A DNA stretch of 64,000 bases from Pedococcus sp. 5OH_020 (GTDB lineage: Bacteria; Actinomycetota; Actinomycetes; Actinomycetales; Dermatophilaceae): the NCBI RefSeq assembly GCF_027812955.1, contig NZ_JAPYZV010000009.1, forward strand, positions 1 through 64,000, in the 5' to 3' direction. The notes beneath the pieces are model-generated. The model saw only the letters and a list, made by a program, of their open reading frames with translations. It ran no database searches and was not told where the DNA came from. Every line of letters starts with the position of its first letter. Position 1 is the first letter of the stretch. The translations under genes and the position numbers were made by a program. Below, one piece after another: positions 35,831 through 47,958 of the stretch.

Positions 35831-36122
35831 ATGACAGCAGCGACGAACACGACGCCCGCCAACGACACGCTCGTCCGGATCAGCCTCGCAGACGCCGTGA
35901 TCGCGACCAACGTCCGACTCAACGCACGGCTCGACAAGGGTGAGCGGGGGGCGCCTGTCGCATCGAACGGTCTATGGCGATGCGCAGGTTACCTGGCAAT
36001 GCGACGAATCTGGCCTTGATATCGCGGTTCGGGTCCCGGGGGGGGCGACTGCCACGTTGAATGGCCCCAATGGGGTGATGAAGTTGTCACAAGGGGAGCA
36101 CCACATTCAACGCAACCGCTGA
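35831..36122 (+). pseudogene. truncated gene ending in a GH78 rhamnosidase tail
   Basis: A well-formed start (GGGAGG seven bases before ATG at 35831) opens a frame that reads about 37 residues (MTAATNTTPANDTLVRISLA...). It then runs into a different frame from about 35940. In that frame the DNA reads HRTVYGDAQVTWQC and LDIAVRVPGGATATLNGPNG, ending at a TGA at 36120-36122. This is the C-terminal beta-sandwich signature of GH78 alpha-L-rhamnosidases. The middle of a gene, or of two genes, was therefore lost by deletion. The tail match is good; the identity of the N-terminal part is unknown. Confidence 0.6.
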
Positions 36123-36218
36123 GCGGGCCGGAATGTGGCAAGGCACACGGTTGCGTCCACTTGCTCCTATGTCAAGCGGCGGCGGCGGCTTCGTAGAGGG
36201 ATGCGTGGTGCAACCATT

Positions 36219-36259
36219 TGAGAGGATGCCTCCATCCGGCGGATGGAGGCATCCTCTCA
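36219..36259. terminator. 18-bp perfect hairpin, bidirectional terminator
   Basis: GAGAGGATGCCTCCATCC at 36220-36237 is followed by the three-base loop GGC and its exact complement at 36241-36258; a T-A pair extends the stem to 19. It lies between the plus-strand operon end and the 3' end of the minus-strand GH5 gene, so it can stop both convergent transcripts. There is no long T-run on either side. Confidence 0.65.
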
Positions 36260-36457
36260 GTAGCGCCGTCTCGCTCAGCTAAGGGACGACACCTAAGGGA
36301 TCGTCATTCGTTTCTCATTGGAAGTAGATTTCAGTGGCGCTGAACAGTCGTTCCTGACCGGGCTTCGATGCCTTGAGGACTTCATAGAGTGGCCAACTAT
36401 CAACCATTCACGAGACGCTCCTTAAGGGACGGTCCCTCCCTGGCTTTCGCTCAACGC

Positions 36458-37915
36458 TCATTTTGCGGTGACGGTCATCGAGACAGAGGCGGCACCCGGA
36501 TCGGCCTGAAGGCTCAAGAGCTGTCCGTCCACCCCGGTCTGGACCACTTTGGCGCCCTGCAGTGACAGGCTGTAGCCGTTGTTATAGACCGCTTTGGGCA
36601 GGAAGACCTCGGTCGTCGCGGTCCCGATCTTGCCATTCGGCTGAAGCGTGTTGTAGGCGAAGGTGAACGCTTTCGTAATGGAGTCGAACGACCATCCGGT
36701 CGGCGTGCCGGCGGTCGCCCTCGGGTATGGTCGGGCGAAGCACGAAGCGAACCCTCCTCGACCCCCGGTGAGACCCGGGAGGACCTGCTGAGGGCATGCA
36801 TTCAACTGAACGAGCGGGTTCGGGTATCCGATGCTGCCCGTGGGCGTGTACAGGAAGTAATTGAACCCCTGCATTGCCTGGTCAAGGTGGTCAAGGCCCT
36901 CGATACTGAAGAACCGCTCGCCGTTGAAGGCAGGAGCGTTGTTGCGGTCCGCCACAACCTGCGCCTCCTGCTCCCGCGAGGAGCCAAGAGGCAGGCCGCT
37001 GTAGGGGGAGGCGGCGGCGTCCACATACTCGTGGTAATCGAAGACTACGTTTGGATCCCCCAACTTGGGCAGCCAGCTCGGCTGGGTGTCGAGGTTGAAG
37101 TTGGCGGACGGCTCGAAGGCGATCAGCCTGTTTGCGTCACCCTCGCGTATCGCTGCCATTGACTTGCGGTAGAACGGGGCGAGGATGTCGATGTCGAAGT
37201 GAGGGTTCCCGTCGGGACCGGAAGGGGCCTCCGCGGGCGGGGGCACCGGCTCGTTGATGATGCTGTACGAGGAGATGCCGGGAGTGTTGTGGAAAAACGC
37301 CGCGAAGTGCGTGAGCATGGCGTCCCAGCGATCCTGCACCCCCACTCCGCCGGGTCCGGTGGCGTTGTCGTAAAAGTTCTGGGTTCCCTGGTTGTTGACA
37401 GGAAAGCCTTGGCCGCCACTGAGCACCCCGGTCGGATCGGGAATCCGCCCACCGCCGGGAAGGGTGTAGTAGCCCTCTTCACTACCACCCGCCCAGGAAG
37501 CGCCGCCCTCGATGTCCAGCGAGCTGTAGATGCCGTTAGCCCATAGCGCCTGCTGCATCGTCAGCAGATTCTTCAAGAACCCGTCGTCATAGGTTCCGGC
37601 TTGAGGCTCGATGCTTTCCCAAGCCACGTATATCTTAGTGGAGTTGAAGCCCAGGCTCCGCATGACCTTCGGGTCGGCGTTCAGATCGAACGTTGAGTCG
37701 TTGGTCACGGTGTCTGCGCCATGGAAGATCAAAACCCTGCCCCGTGAGTCAGTGAACCAACGCCCGAGGTGGCCCACTGCGCTATCCGCGGTCGCCGCCG
37801 AGGCAGCAGGGGTTGGCACGGCCATGACCGCCAGGGGCAGAACGACCAGTGCTCGTGCGATCGCACGGGCGGTCTTGACCCACGTGCCGGCGGGGCATCC
37901 AACTGTTCTACGCAT
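36458..37915 (-). CDS. secreted GH5-family glycosidase (endoglycoceramidase-like)
   Basis: The 485-residue protein starts MRRTVGCPAG with AGGAGG eight bases upstream. A signal peptide (ARALVVLPLAVMAVPTPAASA, cleavage after ASA) is followed by a family 5 TIM barrel. The acid/base glutamate is in YSIINEPV, and the likely nucleophile glutamate is in FFSIEGLD. YVAWESIEP near the start is typical of the endoglycoceramidase branch. A C-terminal beta domain (TTEVFLPKAVYNNGY) completes it. It would cleave a beta-glycosidic bond of a glycolipid or glycan outside the cell. It is a separate transcription unit, convergent with the sugar operon. Confidence 0.85.
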   Translation of the reverse strand: MRRTVGCPAGTWVKTARAIARALVVLPLAVMAVPTPAASAATADSAVGHLGRWFTDSRGRVLIFHGADTVTNDSTFDLNADPKVMRSLGFNSTKIYVAWESIEPQAGTYDDGFLKNLLTMQQALWANGIYSSLDIEGGASWAGGSEEGYYTLPGGGRIPDPTGVLSGGQGFPVNNQGTQNFYDNATGPGGVGVQDRWDAMLTHFAAFFHNTPGISSYSIINEPVPPPAEAPSGPDGNPHFDIDILAPFYRKSMAAIREGDANRLIAFEPSANFNLDTQPSWLPKLGDPNVVFDYHEYVDAAASPYSGLPLGSSREQEAQVVADRNNAPAFNGERFFSIEGLDHLDQAMQGFNYFLYTPTGSIGYPNPLVQLNACPQQVLPGLTGGRGGFASCFARPYPRATAGTPTGWSFDSITKAFTFAYNTLQPNGKIGTATTEVFLPKAVYNNGYSLSLQGAKVVQTGVDGQLLSLQADPGAASVSMTVTAK

Positions 37916-38734
37916 ACGAGCTCCTCCTATAGAGCTTGCGGCAGCAGCAGGCACTGCGGCCATTGGCCGTCGATGGCTGGGAGCCTAGAGGGCACCAGCA
38001 AAGAAGTCCATACTCTGGAGTTTAGTTCTGACAGATGGAAATTAAGTATGGGAGGGGCAGCGGCTTCACGGACCAGGCCGGCGTCGAGCAGCCCGACACG
38101 GGGCCGGCCATGGAGGAGCGCCGGCATGCTCGCGAAGGACGCATGGCCGAGTACATCTAGTCCGAGGTGGTCAGTGGCCAACCGGGCGAACGAATCCTCA
38201 TCTACCCCGTCAACTTCGAACGAGGGTCCAATCTCGCGGAAGTCGAGCAGGCGATCCTCCAAGGTCTCCCTTTAGGTTGGCGCTTCGGAAGAAGAACGGT
38301 TTCCCACTGGGACCACGATCGCCCTCATCGGGGACCTGGGTCAGGGTGATGACGTTGGGGGCGTGGTGGAGCTAGTTATCGGTGCAACGCCCTAGTAGGA
38401 CACCTGCTTGAGAGGATTAGGGAAGAGACCGGCGTCCCGGTGCGGCAAAGTCTGCCCGAGATCGCCCTTGACTATGCCTAATCCCGAGCCAGAGCGCTGG
38501 ACGCGGTCATCGGGACTGCCTCCGCCCTATCCCAGATGCCAGCTGAACGTGACGTTTACCCACTTCGAGGCGTCGGCCCCTCTGGCTGACCTGCACGTCC
38601 GGTTCCTCGCCGAGCTGTTCGGCGTGGCAGGGCTTCGGACCCAGCCAGCCAACAGCGGGCCTGCTCGACCAGCTGGCTGTGTGTTGGCAACCGGTTGTCG
38701 ACGACGCTTGAAAACGAGGCCATAGCGGCAGGGT
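37916..38734. other. stretch of probable gene remnants
   Basis: No complete gene is supported. A minus-strand frame at 37927-38262 (111 codons) and a plus-strand piece reading VGHLLERIREETGVPVRQSL near 38400-38478 look protein-like. Neither has a recognisable family, a ribosome binding site or a full length. The stretch was probably scrambled by IS activity next to the IS30 end at about 38735. Confidence 0.4.
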
Positions 38735-38743
38735 GGGTTCTAG

Positions 38744-39929
38744 TCAACGTCGCAACACTGGCTGGTTCTGGGAGGCTAGCAGCGCGGCGAAGAGGTCGGC
38801 TGGCGCGCGGTTGTTGAGGACGAGTCTGGGTCGCCTGTTGAGCTCGTTCTCGACCCCCAGCAGGTGGTTCGCAGAGTGCGTGCTCAGGTTGGTTCCTTTC
38901 GGGAAGTAGTCGCGCAGCAGTCCGTTCATGTTCTCGTTGGAGCCGCGCTGCCAGGGCGAGTGGGAGTCACAGAAGTAGACCGGTGCCCCCAGAGTTTTGG
39001 CGATGGTGAGGTGACGGGCCATCTCCGTGCCCTGGTCCCAGGTGATCGAGCGCAGGAGGTGAGCCGGTAGGTCGCCCATGCGGTGCTTCAACGCTTCGTG
39101 GAGGGTGTCGCCGTCGCGTCGGGGAAGGTGTAGCAGCCGTACCAGGCGGGTCTTGCGTTCGACGAGGGTGCCGATCGCCGACCGCTGGCCCTTGCCGATG
39201 ATGAGGTCGCCCTCCCAGTGTCCGGCCTGCGAACGGTCCTGGGGCAGGAACGGGCGCTGATGGATCGACAGCATCGGCTGCTCGAACCGCGGCCGGCGCC
39301 GCTCGACCCGTTGATCGGCACGCCGGTGATCGCGGCCGGTGCGCAAGGGCGAACGGTGGTGCGGGGCCAGCCGTGATGGCCCGAACACCACCGATCCGGG
39401 CTGATAGACGGCCTGGTAGATGCTCTCATGGCAAAGGCGCATTGAGCGGTCCTGCGGAAACCGGCCCCTTCAGGTGCCGGCTGATCTGGTTCGGGCTCCA
39501 CCGCTGCGCCAGCAGGTGCGCGACGAGATCTCGCAGCTCGCGGTTGGTCTCCAGGCGGCGCCGGTGATGCCGCGCACGACGGGCGGTCGCCTTCCGGTGG
39601 GCCGCGAACGGGCGGTAGCCGCCGCGGCCGGTGGCGTTGCGGCGCAGCTCGCGCGAGACCGTCGAGGGCGCCCTACCGAGCCGGTGGGCGATCTGACGGA
39701 TGCTCAGCCCGGCACGGCGCAGGTCGGCGATCTCGATCCGCTCGTCCTCGGACAGGAACCGGGCGCTGACCTGGCGAACCGCGAGGCGGTCCAGCGGGGG
39801 CACGAACCCGACCAGAACACCGTTGCGGTAGGTCTTGTACCCGCGAGCCCAGTTGTTGCCCGCGCTGCGCGACGCGCCGACCTCTCGAGCCGCCGCGCGG
39901 ATGCTGAACCCCCGCGCCCGCAGCTCCAT
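38744..39929 (-). pseudogene. IS30-family transposase, frameshifted
   Basis: Two frames join into one IS30 transposase. The first has the helix-turn-helix (LSIRQIAHRLGRAPSTVSRE), and the second has the DDE core in HWEGDLIIGKG, ITWDQGTEMARH and RGSNENMNGLLRDY. The break is at the run of four C at 39465-39468 (plus strand). Removing one base restores KGRFPQDRSMRLCHESIY and a single frame of about 394 codons. The element's 3' end is near 38735. Its 5' end abuts the IS256 fragment at 39961, so the natural start codon appears lost. The element is therefore inactive unless the frameshift is a sequencing error or is bypassed. Confidence 0.85.
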
Positions 39930-39960
39930 GAACCGCTGGCGCTTGGCCCACTGTGGGCGC

Positions 39961-40241
39961 GTGAGCGTCCCGCCCAGTGGTGGACTTTGGGAGTGATCGG
40001 CGGGGCTCCGGAACTGTAGGGGCCATCGGCGGGATCTTCGGTGTGTACGGCCAAGTACTCATCCGAAGGAGTCCCACCGATGGCGTTGTCCCAGTCTGCC
40101 GTGTCCGAGCTGCTCGAGGCGTTCCGCGCCGGTGAGGGTGTCGATCTGATCCGCGAGTCGGTTCGGCTGGTGATGCAGGAGCTGATCGAGGCCGAGGCGA
40201 GCGAGAAGAGCGGCACCGGCCCAAATTTTGACGAGCGTTAA
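39961..40241 (+). mobile_element. IS256-type element fragment with truncated transposase
   Basis: Positions 39961-40074 repeat the window start (1-114) in inverted orientation. From ATG 40080 the frame reads MALSQSAVSELLEAF and LIRESVRLVMQELIEAEA, the N terminus of an IS256-family (Mutator) transposase. The similarity ends near codon 44-47, and an unrelated tail reaches a stop at 40239-40241. Only the left end survives; the remaining nine-tenths of the element is gone, probably lost when it was joined to the conjugative backbone. Confidence 0.8.
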
Positions 40242-40512
40242 CGCTCGTGAACCCCTCCATGGTGGGACTACAAGCGGATGGTGGTCCGACAGCAGCACTG
40301 ACAGCAACGCGAGGGGACACAACCAGCAGACACCAGACTCGGAGGATCGACGGCCATGCGCGACAGGCCTCTTCAGACGTGCGACGAGGACCGCCGGCAC
40401 CTGAAAAGCGGAAGGTCGGCGGTTCGGCCCGGTCGCCGAAAATTGGTGGTACGCACGGCTGTTCGGCTCGTCCTGATCGGGCGCTGCCGACGATGGTTCG
40501 GTCCGGATGGCG

Positions 40513-43500
40513 TCACGACAGCCGAGGACCCTGCTGGGGGGTGACGGAGGGCTGGTGCTGCGTCCATGGGTCGCGCGTTTGGCGTGTGTCGTGGTCGGCG
40601 GTCCACGCTGCCAGGCCGGCGTCTACTCGAGTCAGCAGCGGCCTGCCGCGGTCCTCCAAATGACGAAGGGCCTGCAGGGCCGCGTGCAGGTCCAGGCCGG
40701 ACCGTTCGGCGTGGCGCATGCGTTCCAGCAGGGGGCGCCAGCGGTCGGCGGTCTTGGCTGTTTGGATGTCCCCGGGCGGGACGCCGGCGGCGAGCAGCAG
40801 CTCGGTGTACCGCTGCTGGCGCCGGTGGTGCTGGATGGCTGCGCCTTCGGCCTCCAGCCGGGCCGGATCGCTGGCCGCGGCAGTCTCGTGGTTGCGGGTT
40901 TGGGTCGCTGAGACCTCGGCACCGGAGGTGGCGAGCACCCTCTTGAGAACTTCTTCGACCGGGACCGGGTCGCCCAGGTCGTGCGCGGTGTCGGTGTCCG
41001 GGTCGTAACTGGTGTCGACGTAGAGCCGGTTGGCCTCCCGGCCCCTGGTCGCCATCACATACAGCGGTTCGCGGGCGGTCGCGGCGCTGACGTAGGCGTG
41101 GCAGGTGTCGACGGTGCGGCCCTGGGCCCGGTGGGCGGTGGTGGCGTACCCGAGGTCGACGTGCTCACGCACGTAGTCAGCCGGCAGCCGGGTCGCCGTC
41201 CCTGCCTTGCCGGTGCGGTGGACGGTGAGCGACCCGTCCTGGTGGATGGCGGCCACGGTCCACTGGTCGCCGTTCTTGACCCACCCGGTGGCTGTTTGAA
41301 GGTCGCGCTGGTTGAGCCGGGTGACCACCACGTCACCGGCCCCAATGGTCGTCCCGTCCGCGGCCGACACCCCGTCGGGCGCGACCTGACCGGCGGCGAC
41401 CAGGTCGGCGCGGGCGCGGGCGTTGAGCTCGGCCACCGTCGCGGTGTCCGCGGCCACCATCAGCGAGGCTCGGCCGGCGCGAACATCCGCCCGCCAGGCC
41501 TGGTAGATCGCTTCGAGCACGGTGTCGCGGTCGCCGTCGCGGACGCGACCATGGTGGAAGTAGGCGGTGGCGGCGGTGGGGCGGCCGTCGCGCAGGGCCA
41601 GGCTGGCGGTGCGTTCCCATTCGTGCCGGAAGCGGCGGACGTCGACCAGCTCGGGCGCGTCGCCCCGGTCGGTGACCAGCAGCCGGAAGGCGCCGCCCGC
41701 GGCGACCGGGGACAACTGGGCCGGGTCCCCAACCAGCACCACCTTCGCCCCGACCGCGCGGGCTTGGGCCACCAGGGTGTCGAGCTCGAGGGTGCCGGCC
41801 ATGGAGGCTTCGTCAACGATGACCAGCTGCCCCGGCCGCAGCCGCCACCGGTCCAGCTCGCCCCTGACCTGTCGGGCACGGCGGCTCAAGGCCCGGGTCC
41901 GCAGGCAGGGGCTGGCGCCGCGCAGCTTGGCTTGCAGGGAGGCAAGCTCAGCAAGGCGCTGGTCCTGCCGAGGCTGTTCGGTGAGCCACTTGGCGGTGTT
42001 CTCCGTCGGCACCCCGACCGCGTCCCCAAGCACCTCAGCGGCTGCCGCGGAGGGGGCCAGCCCGACCACGCTCCCGGGCCCGAACGCCGCCTCCCACGCG
42101 GCCCGCACACCCGCCATGGCGGTCGACTTCCCCGTCCCGGCCGCACCCACCAGCACGTCGAGGGCGCGTCCGGAGGTGACCACCCGGCAGACCGCGTCGG
42201 CCTGCTCGGCCGTGAGCCGGCGACCAGCAGCCCGCCCCGACAACGGCGCAGCCGCCGCCACCGCCGCAATGTCCGCGGGGACTGCGGGCCCGTTGGTTTC
42301 ACGACCGGCGGCGAGGAGCTGTTCCTCCGCCCGCAGCACCCCGGTCGTGGTGTAGATGGTCGCGTCCCGGGCCCGCAGACGGGTGGACCCGTCGAGCCGT
42401 TGCAGCGTCGCGGGGACGCGCGACGTTCGCTCGGCTGGGGTGAGCTGCACCGAGGCACCCAGCGCCATGGTGGTGACGCGTTCAGCCGCCTGAGCACGCT
42501 CGTGCGGGGTGGTGAACCGGACCCCGTGCAGCTGCCGCAGCGCCTCGGCCAGCACGTTGGAGCGGGTGAACGTCGCCCGCCTGGCGGCCACCGCATCCAC
42601 CACCACGGTGGCCGCGTCCTTGAGCATCCCGTCCCCGAGGGCGGCCGCACTCAGGGCGGGCAGCTCGCACCTGTCCGCCAGTGTCGCCACCCACGTCCGC
42701 GGCTCAATGCCAAGGTGCGGCTCCGCCCGCTCACGCCAGCCCCCGACAAGCTCGGCCAGCGGCCGCAGCTCCTTGACTGGCCGGGTTTGCACGGTGGCCT
42801 GCTGACGAAGGCGGATCACCTCGGCCGCGGTGGGCTGCCGCCCGTGGCTGGCGGCGAAGCCCGCGATCAGGTCACCGGCGGCGGCGTTGATCGCGGTCGA
42901 CCGTTGCGAGAACTCCTCCCGCAACGCCTTGCCGACCCCGGCCACCTCCCACGTCGGAGCGTTGGAACGGGCGCGGCGCTGAGCTTCCCACCCCCACCCC
43001 AGGTCGGCGGTCAGCAGGTCCATCAAGGCGCCGTTGTAGAGCTCGGACAGGGCCACGTTCGCCTTGAACAACGCCCTCGAGTCGAGGGTGCGCCACGCCC
43101 CGTCCGAAGCGGCCTGGACCCTGTTCAGCACGACCACGTGGGTGTGCAGCTGAGGGTCCCCCGCGCGGGAGTCCCAGTGGTCAAACCCGGTCGCGACCAC
43201 GCCACGCACTGGCTCGGAGACCACCCCCCCTTGCCGGTGCGGGTGGTGAACACCTCCCGCTCCGCGTAGCCGATGACGAACTCCAACGCCTCCTGGTGCG
43301 CCGCGTAGATCCGTTCCCGGGTCGGCCCATCGGCCAGCGCCCACGCGACCGATACGGACTTGGGTGGGGAGAAGGTCAGGTCGAACCCGGCCACCGTCCG
43401 CGACACCGGTCGCGGCCTCCCGGTGTCGCGGCAAGCGGGGCGGTCCGCCGCAGGGGCACGCCCCAGCGGTTGACCGGTGATCGGGTCCTGCAGCATCCCG

Positions 43501-43724
43501 AGCATCCGCCACAGCTGCTCCTCGGTCACGACCGACCCCGGCTCGACTCCGTTGCCGCCGTCCAGACCAGCCAGCCCGGACCCGAGGAACCGGCCCGGTG
43601 GGGTGCCCTCTTGGCTGTAGTAGGCCGTCAACGGGTCCGCCGTCGGGCCCTCCCGGTCGGCGCGCGCGACCGAGGACATCAGGTACCGGAACCCCGCCCC
43701 CAACGTCATCCGCCGCATCGACAT
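40513..43724 (-). pseudogene. MobF-family relaxase-helicase (TraA/TrwC-like), frameshifted
   Basis: The gene encodes a conjugative relaxase with, in order, tyrosines near the N terminus (GFRYLMSS, LTAYYSQEG), the metal-binding histidine triad HWDSRAGDPQLHTH near residues 180-195, and a RecD-like helicase. The helicase has Walker A GAAGTGKST near residue 530, Walker B VIVDEASMAG near 637 and GDPAQLSPV. It would nick oriT and unwind DNA for transfer. The frame is broken at a run of seven C on the plus strand (43224-43230); one more base restores KGGVVSEPVRG and a product of about 1070 residues. The run makes a sequencing error or slippage possible. Start placed at MSMRRMTLG; a GTG six bases upstream is possible. 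Confidence 0.85.
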
Positions 43725-44017
43725 CGTCACGCCAAGGCAACGACCACGACGGGGCACCATCGGGCCACGGCCCACCTTGGTGCCTGACGTGTGGCTCGGT
43801 GGTTGGTGCAGGAATCGGCGGTGAGGGCCGAGCGTCGGGGGCGTGCGGTTCCGGGGAGCCGGCGGACGGCGACGGTGGCGAGCCGGGAGGGAGCCGGTGG
43901 CGAGGGTTCGGCGGTCGGGTCTGGACGTGGCGAAGCTTGGGTGGCTCAGGGCGACGGACGGGGGGCATGAGTGACGGGCCGCCCAGTGGGGCGGCCCGTC
44001 CTGGTCGGCGCGGTGGG

Positions 44018-45433
44018 TTACTTCTTCTTGGTGAGTCCGGCGGCGCGTTTCTCTACCTCGGACAGGTCGTACCCGTTGGCGGCCAGGAACCGCAAGTACG
44101 CCGACGTGCGCGGTGACACGCGCCGCCAGGAGTCGCGGCTGGTGTCCTTTTCGCATCCGGCGAGCAGGCGGCCGAGGGCGATCACGGTGGCCCGTGGTTC
44201 GGTGGCCTTGTCGATCAGCGCGCCCCACCCGGTGCTGGCGCCGTAGGAGGCGGGGGTGAGGCCGAACCATTCCGCCGCCAAGTGGTCCCCACCGACGGTG
44301 CTGAGGGCGTCGCCGTGCTGGGTGACCAGGTGGGCGACGATGCTGGCGGTGCCCTTGGGTGGGGTCTTGCGGGTCAGGAACTGGGCCACCCACGACCGGC
44401 GCACCGGTTCGGCGGCGTCCCACGCCTTGTTGGACTCGACCACGTCGCGGCGTTCGGCCTTGGCCTGCTCCCGCTGCTGCGGGCTCAGGGCGGCCGCCTT
44501 GGGTTTGGCGTCACTCCCCCGGGCGTAGGTGTCGACGTGCCCCTCAGCTTTCCACCGGGTGCACACGAACGTCGCCTGGGCCTCGTACACGCGGACCTCC
44601 CTCCCGGTGTCGTCGTCGGCCCACCGGGGGCTGACGGTGACGTACGCGGCGTGCCCGGCACAGGACGCGTGCCCGTCCGCGTCGAACGGGGCCCCGCCGT
44701 GGGTTGGGGCGAGCCGGTGCAACGGGCGAACCGTGGCGTCGTCGTAGGCGGGCTGCTCGACCACGTTCACGCCCTGCCCGGTCAGTTGCTCAACGAGGGC
44801 GGTGCGGGCCTGGTCGCGGTCGCGGTCGTCGCGCAGACGTTGGGCAAGGTGCTCGAACTGGCCTTCCCTCGCCGCGACCGTCAGTAGTTTGACCGTGTCG
44901 GGGTCGTCGTCGAAGTCGGCGATGGTCGCCGCCTGGTCCAGGGTGAGGAACTCGAAACGGCCGACCGCCTTCGCGGCCAGCTCGGACCCGGTGACCGTGA
45001 GGGCGGCCTGCACCTCGGCCTTGGGGCGGCGGGTGCGGCGGGTGATCTGCGCGGCGGTCAGCCCGAGGGCGGCGAGCTGCTCGTAGGCGCCCAACCGGTC
45101 CGCGGCCGACAGGTCCTGGCGGTGGTCGTTCTCGCCGAGCTGCTGCACGATCCGGTCCGCGTCGTCACCGGTGGCCTGCACGACCATGACTGGGACGGCG
45201 CCCAGGCCGGCCTCGATCGCGGCCAGGGTGCGGCGTTGCCCGTACCGGACCCGGATCTGGCCGTTGTCGTCGCGGGTGCCGGTGATGGCTTGCAGGACCC
45301 CGTGCTCCTTGATCGAGGCCACAAACGCCTGGTCGAGGGCGGCGGTGCTGCGGACGTTGTCGGCCAGCACCAGGGAGGCCGGGTCCACCATCTCGATGGT
45401 CACCTGGGCGTCGGGGCGGGTGTTGTTGTTCAT
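44018..45433 (-). CDS. ParB/Spo0J-like partition or regulatory protein
   Basis: The 471-residue protein begins with a ParB N-terminal nuclease-like domain (VDPASLVLADNVR, VRYGQRRTLAAIEAGL) and a helix-turn-helix (LTAAQITRRTRRPKAEVQAAL). A long C-terminal region has paired cysteines (HASCAGHAAY, FVCTRWKAEG) that might bind metal. It ends in a basic LTKKK tail. It is larger than a standard ParB and no parA is visible, so it may be a plasmid-type KorB/ParB regulator. GGAAG precedes the ATG. A long inverted repeat lies just upstream and could be its binding site. Confidence 0.82.
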   Translation of the reverse strand: MNNNTRPDAQVTIEMVDPASLVLADNVRSTAALDQAFVASIKEHGVLQAITGTRDDNGQIRVRYGQRRTLAAIEAGLGAVPVMVVQATGDDADRIVQQLGENDHRQDLSAADRLGAYEQLAALGLTAAQITRRTRRPKAEVQAALTVTGSELAAKAVGRFEFLTLDQAATIADFDDDPDTVKLLTVAAREGQFEHLAQRLRDDRDRDQARTALVEQLTGQGVNVVEQPAYDDATVRPLHRLAPTHGGAPFDADGHASCAGHAAYVTVSPRWADDDTGREVRVYEAQATFVCTRWKAEGHVDTYARGSDAKPKAAALSPQQREQAKAERRDVVESNKAWDAAEPVRRSWVAQFLTRKTPPKGTASIVAHLVTQHGDALSTVGGDHLAAEWFGLTPASYGASTGWGALIDKATEPRATVIALGRLLAGCEKDTSRDSWRRVSPRTSAYLRFLAANGYDLSEVEKRAAGLTKKK

Positions 45434-45509
45434 CAGGGTTCTTCCTTTCGCGTGCTTCCTGGGTGGGTGGGCTGGCCCCCCGGTTTTGGGGGCCTGCCCG
45501 CACGCAGCG

Positions 45510-45642
45510 GGTACACCCGGCCGTGGAGGCTCGCAGTCAAGCGGCCAACCCGCCCACCCCACCCGGCCACGCGCAGGTGCGGAGCACCTTCCAGAACCAC
45601 CCCGGGTCCCGGCCGCTTGACGGCGAGACGGCCGGGTGTACC
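45510..45642. repeat. long interrupted inverted repeat upstream of parB-like gene
   Basis: The left arm at 45510-45546 starts GGTACACCCGGCCGT and ends GTCAAGCGGCC. The right arm at 45611-45642 is its complement apart from a five-base insertion and one mismatch. The arms are about 32 bases each with a 64-base spacer. Being next to a ParB-like gene and near a relaxase gene, it may be a partition site, an oriT or a replication control element. None of these is proven. Confidence 0.6.
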
Positions 45643-45910
45643 TCCAGGCGAGCCGCGCCCGGCAACCATCAACCCCCGGAGCCGGCGGCATTCAGCACAG
45701 CCGGCCCGCCAGGGCCGTCGATGTCCGGGTCTACATCCCCACGCCGTGACGGATGGTGACCCTGTCTCGCCGTTGCTGAGTCGTCCCCGTCGCCGACCAG
45801 GAGTTCCGATGGCCCCGAATCCGATCGAGTCCGATGTCAGGACTCGTGTCGGCGGCGCTCGAAAACTGAACAGTTTCGGCGGTGAAAAGTGATCACTCAA
45901 CGATTGGAGT

Positions 45911-47958
<2,048 letters not shown>

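Noticed and set aside
37927-38262. Minus-strand frame of 111 codons next to the IS30 end
   Set aside because: It looks somewhat protein-like but has no family, no ribosome binding site and overlaps the GH5 promoter region, so it is treated as part of a remnant stretch.
40981-43269. Plus-strand open frame of 762 codons
   Set aside because: It lies wholly antisense to the relaxase-helicase gene, is Gly/Arg/Pro-rich with no domain, and reflects the high GC codon pattern of the real gene.
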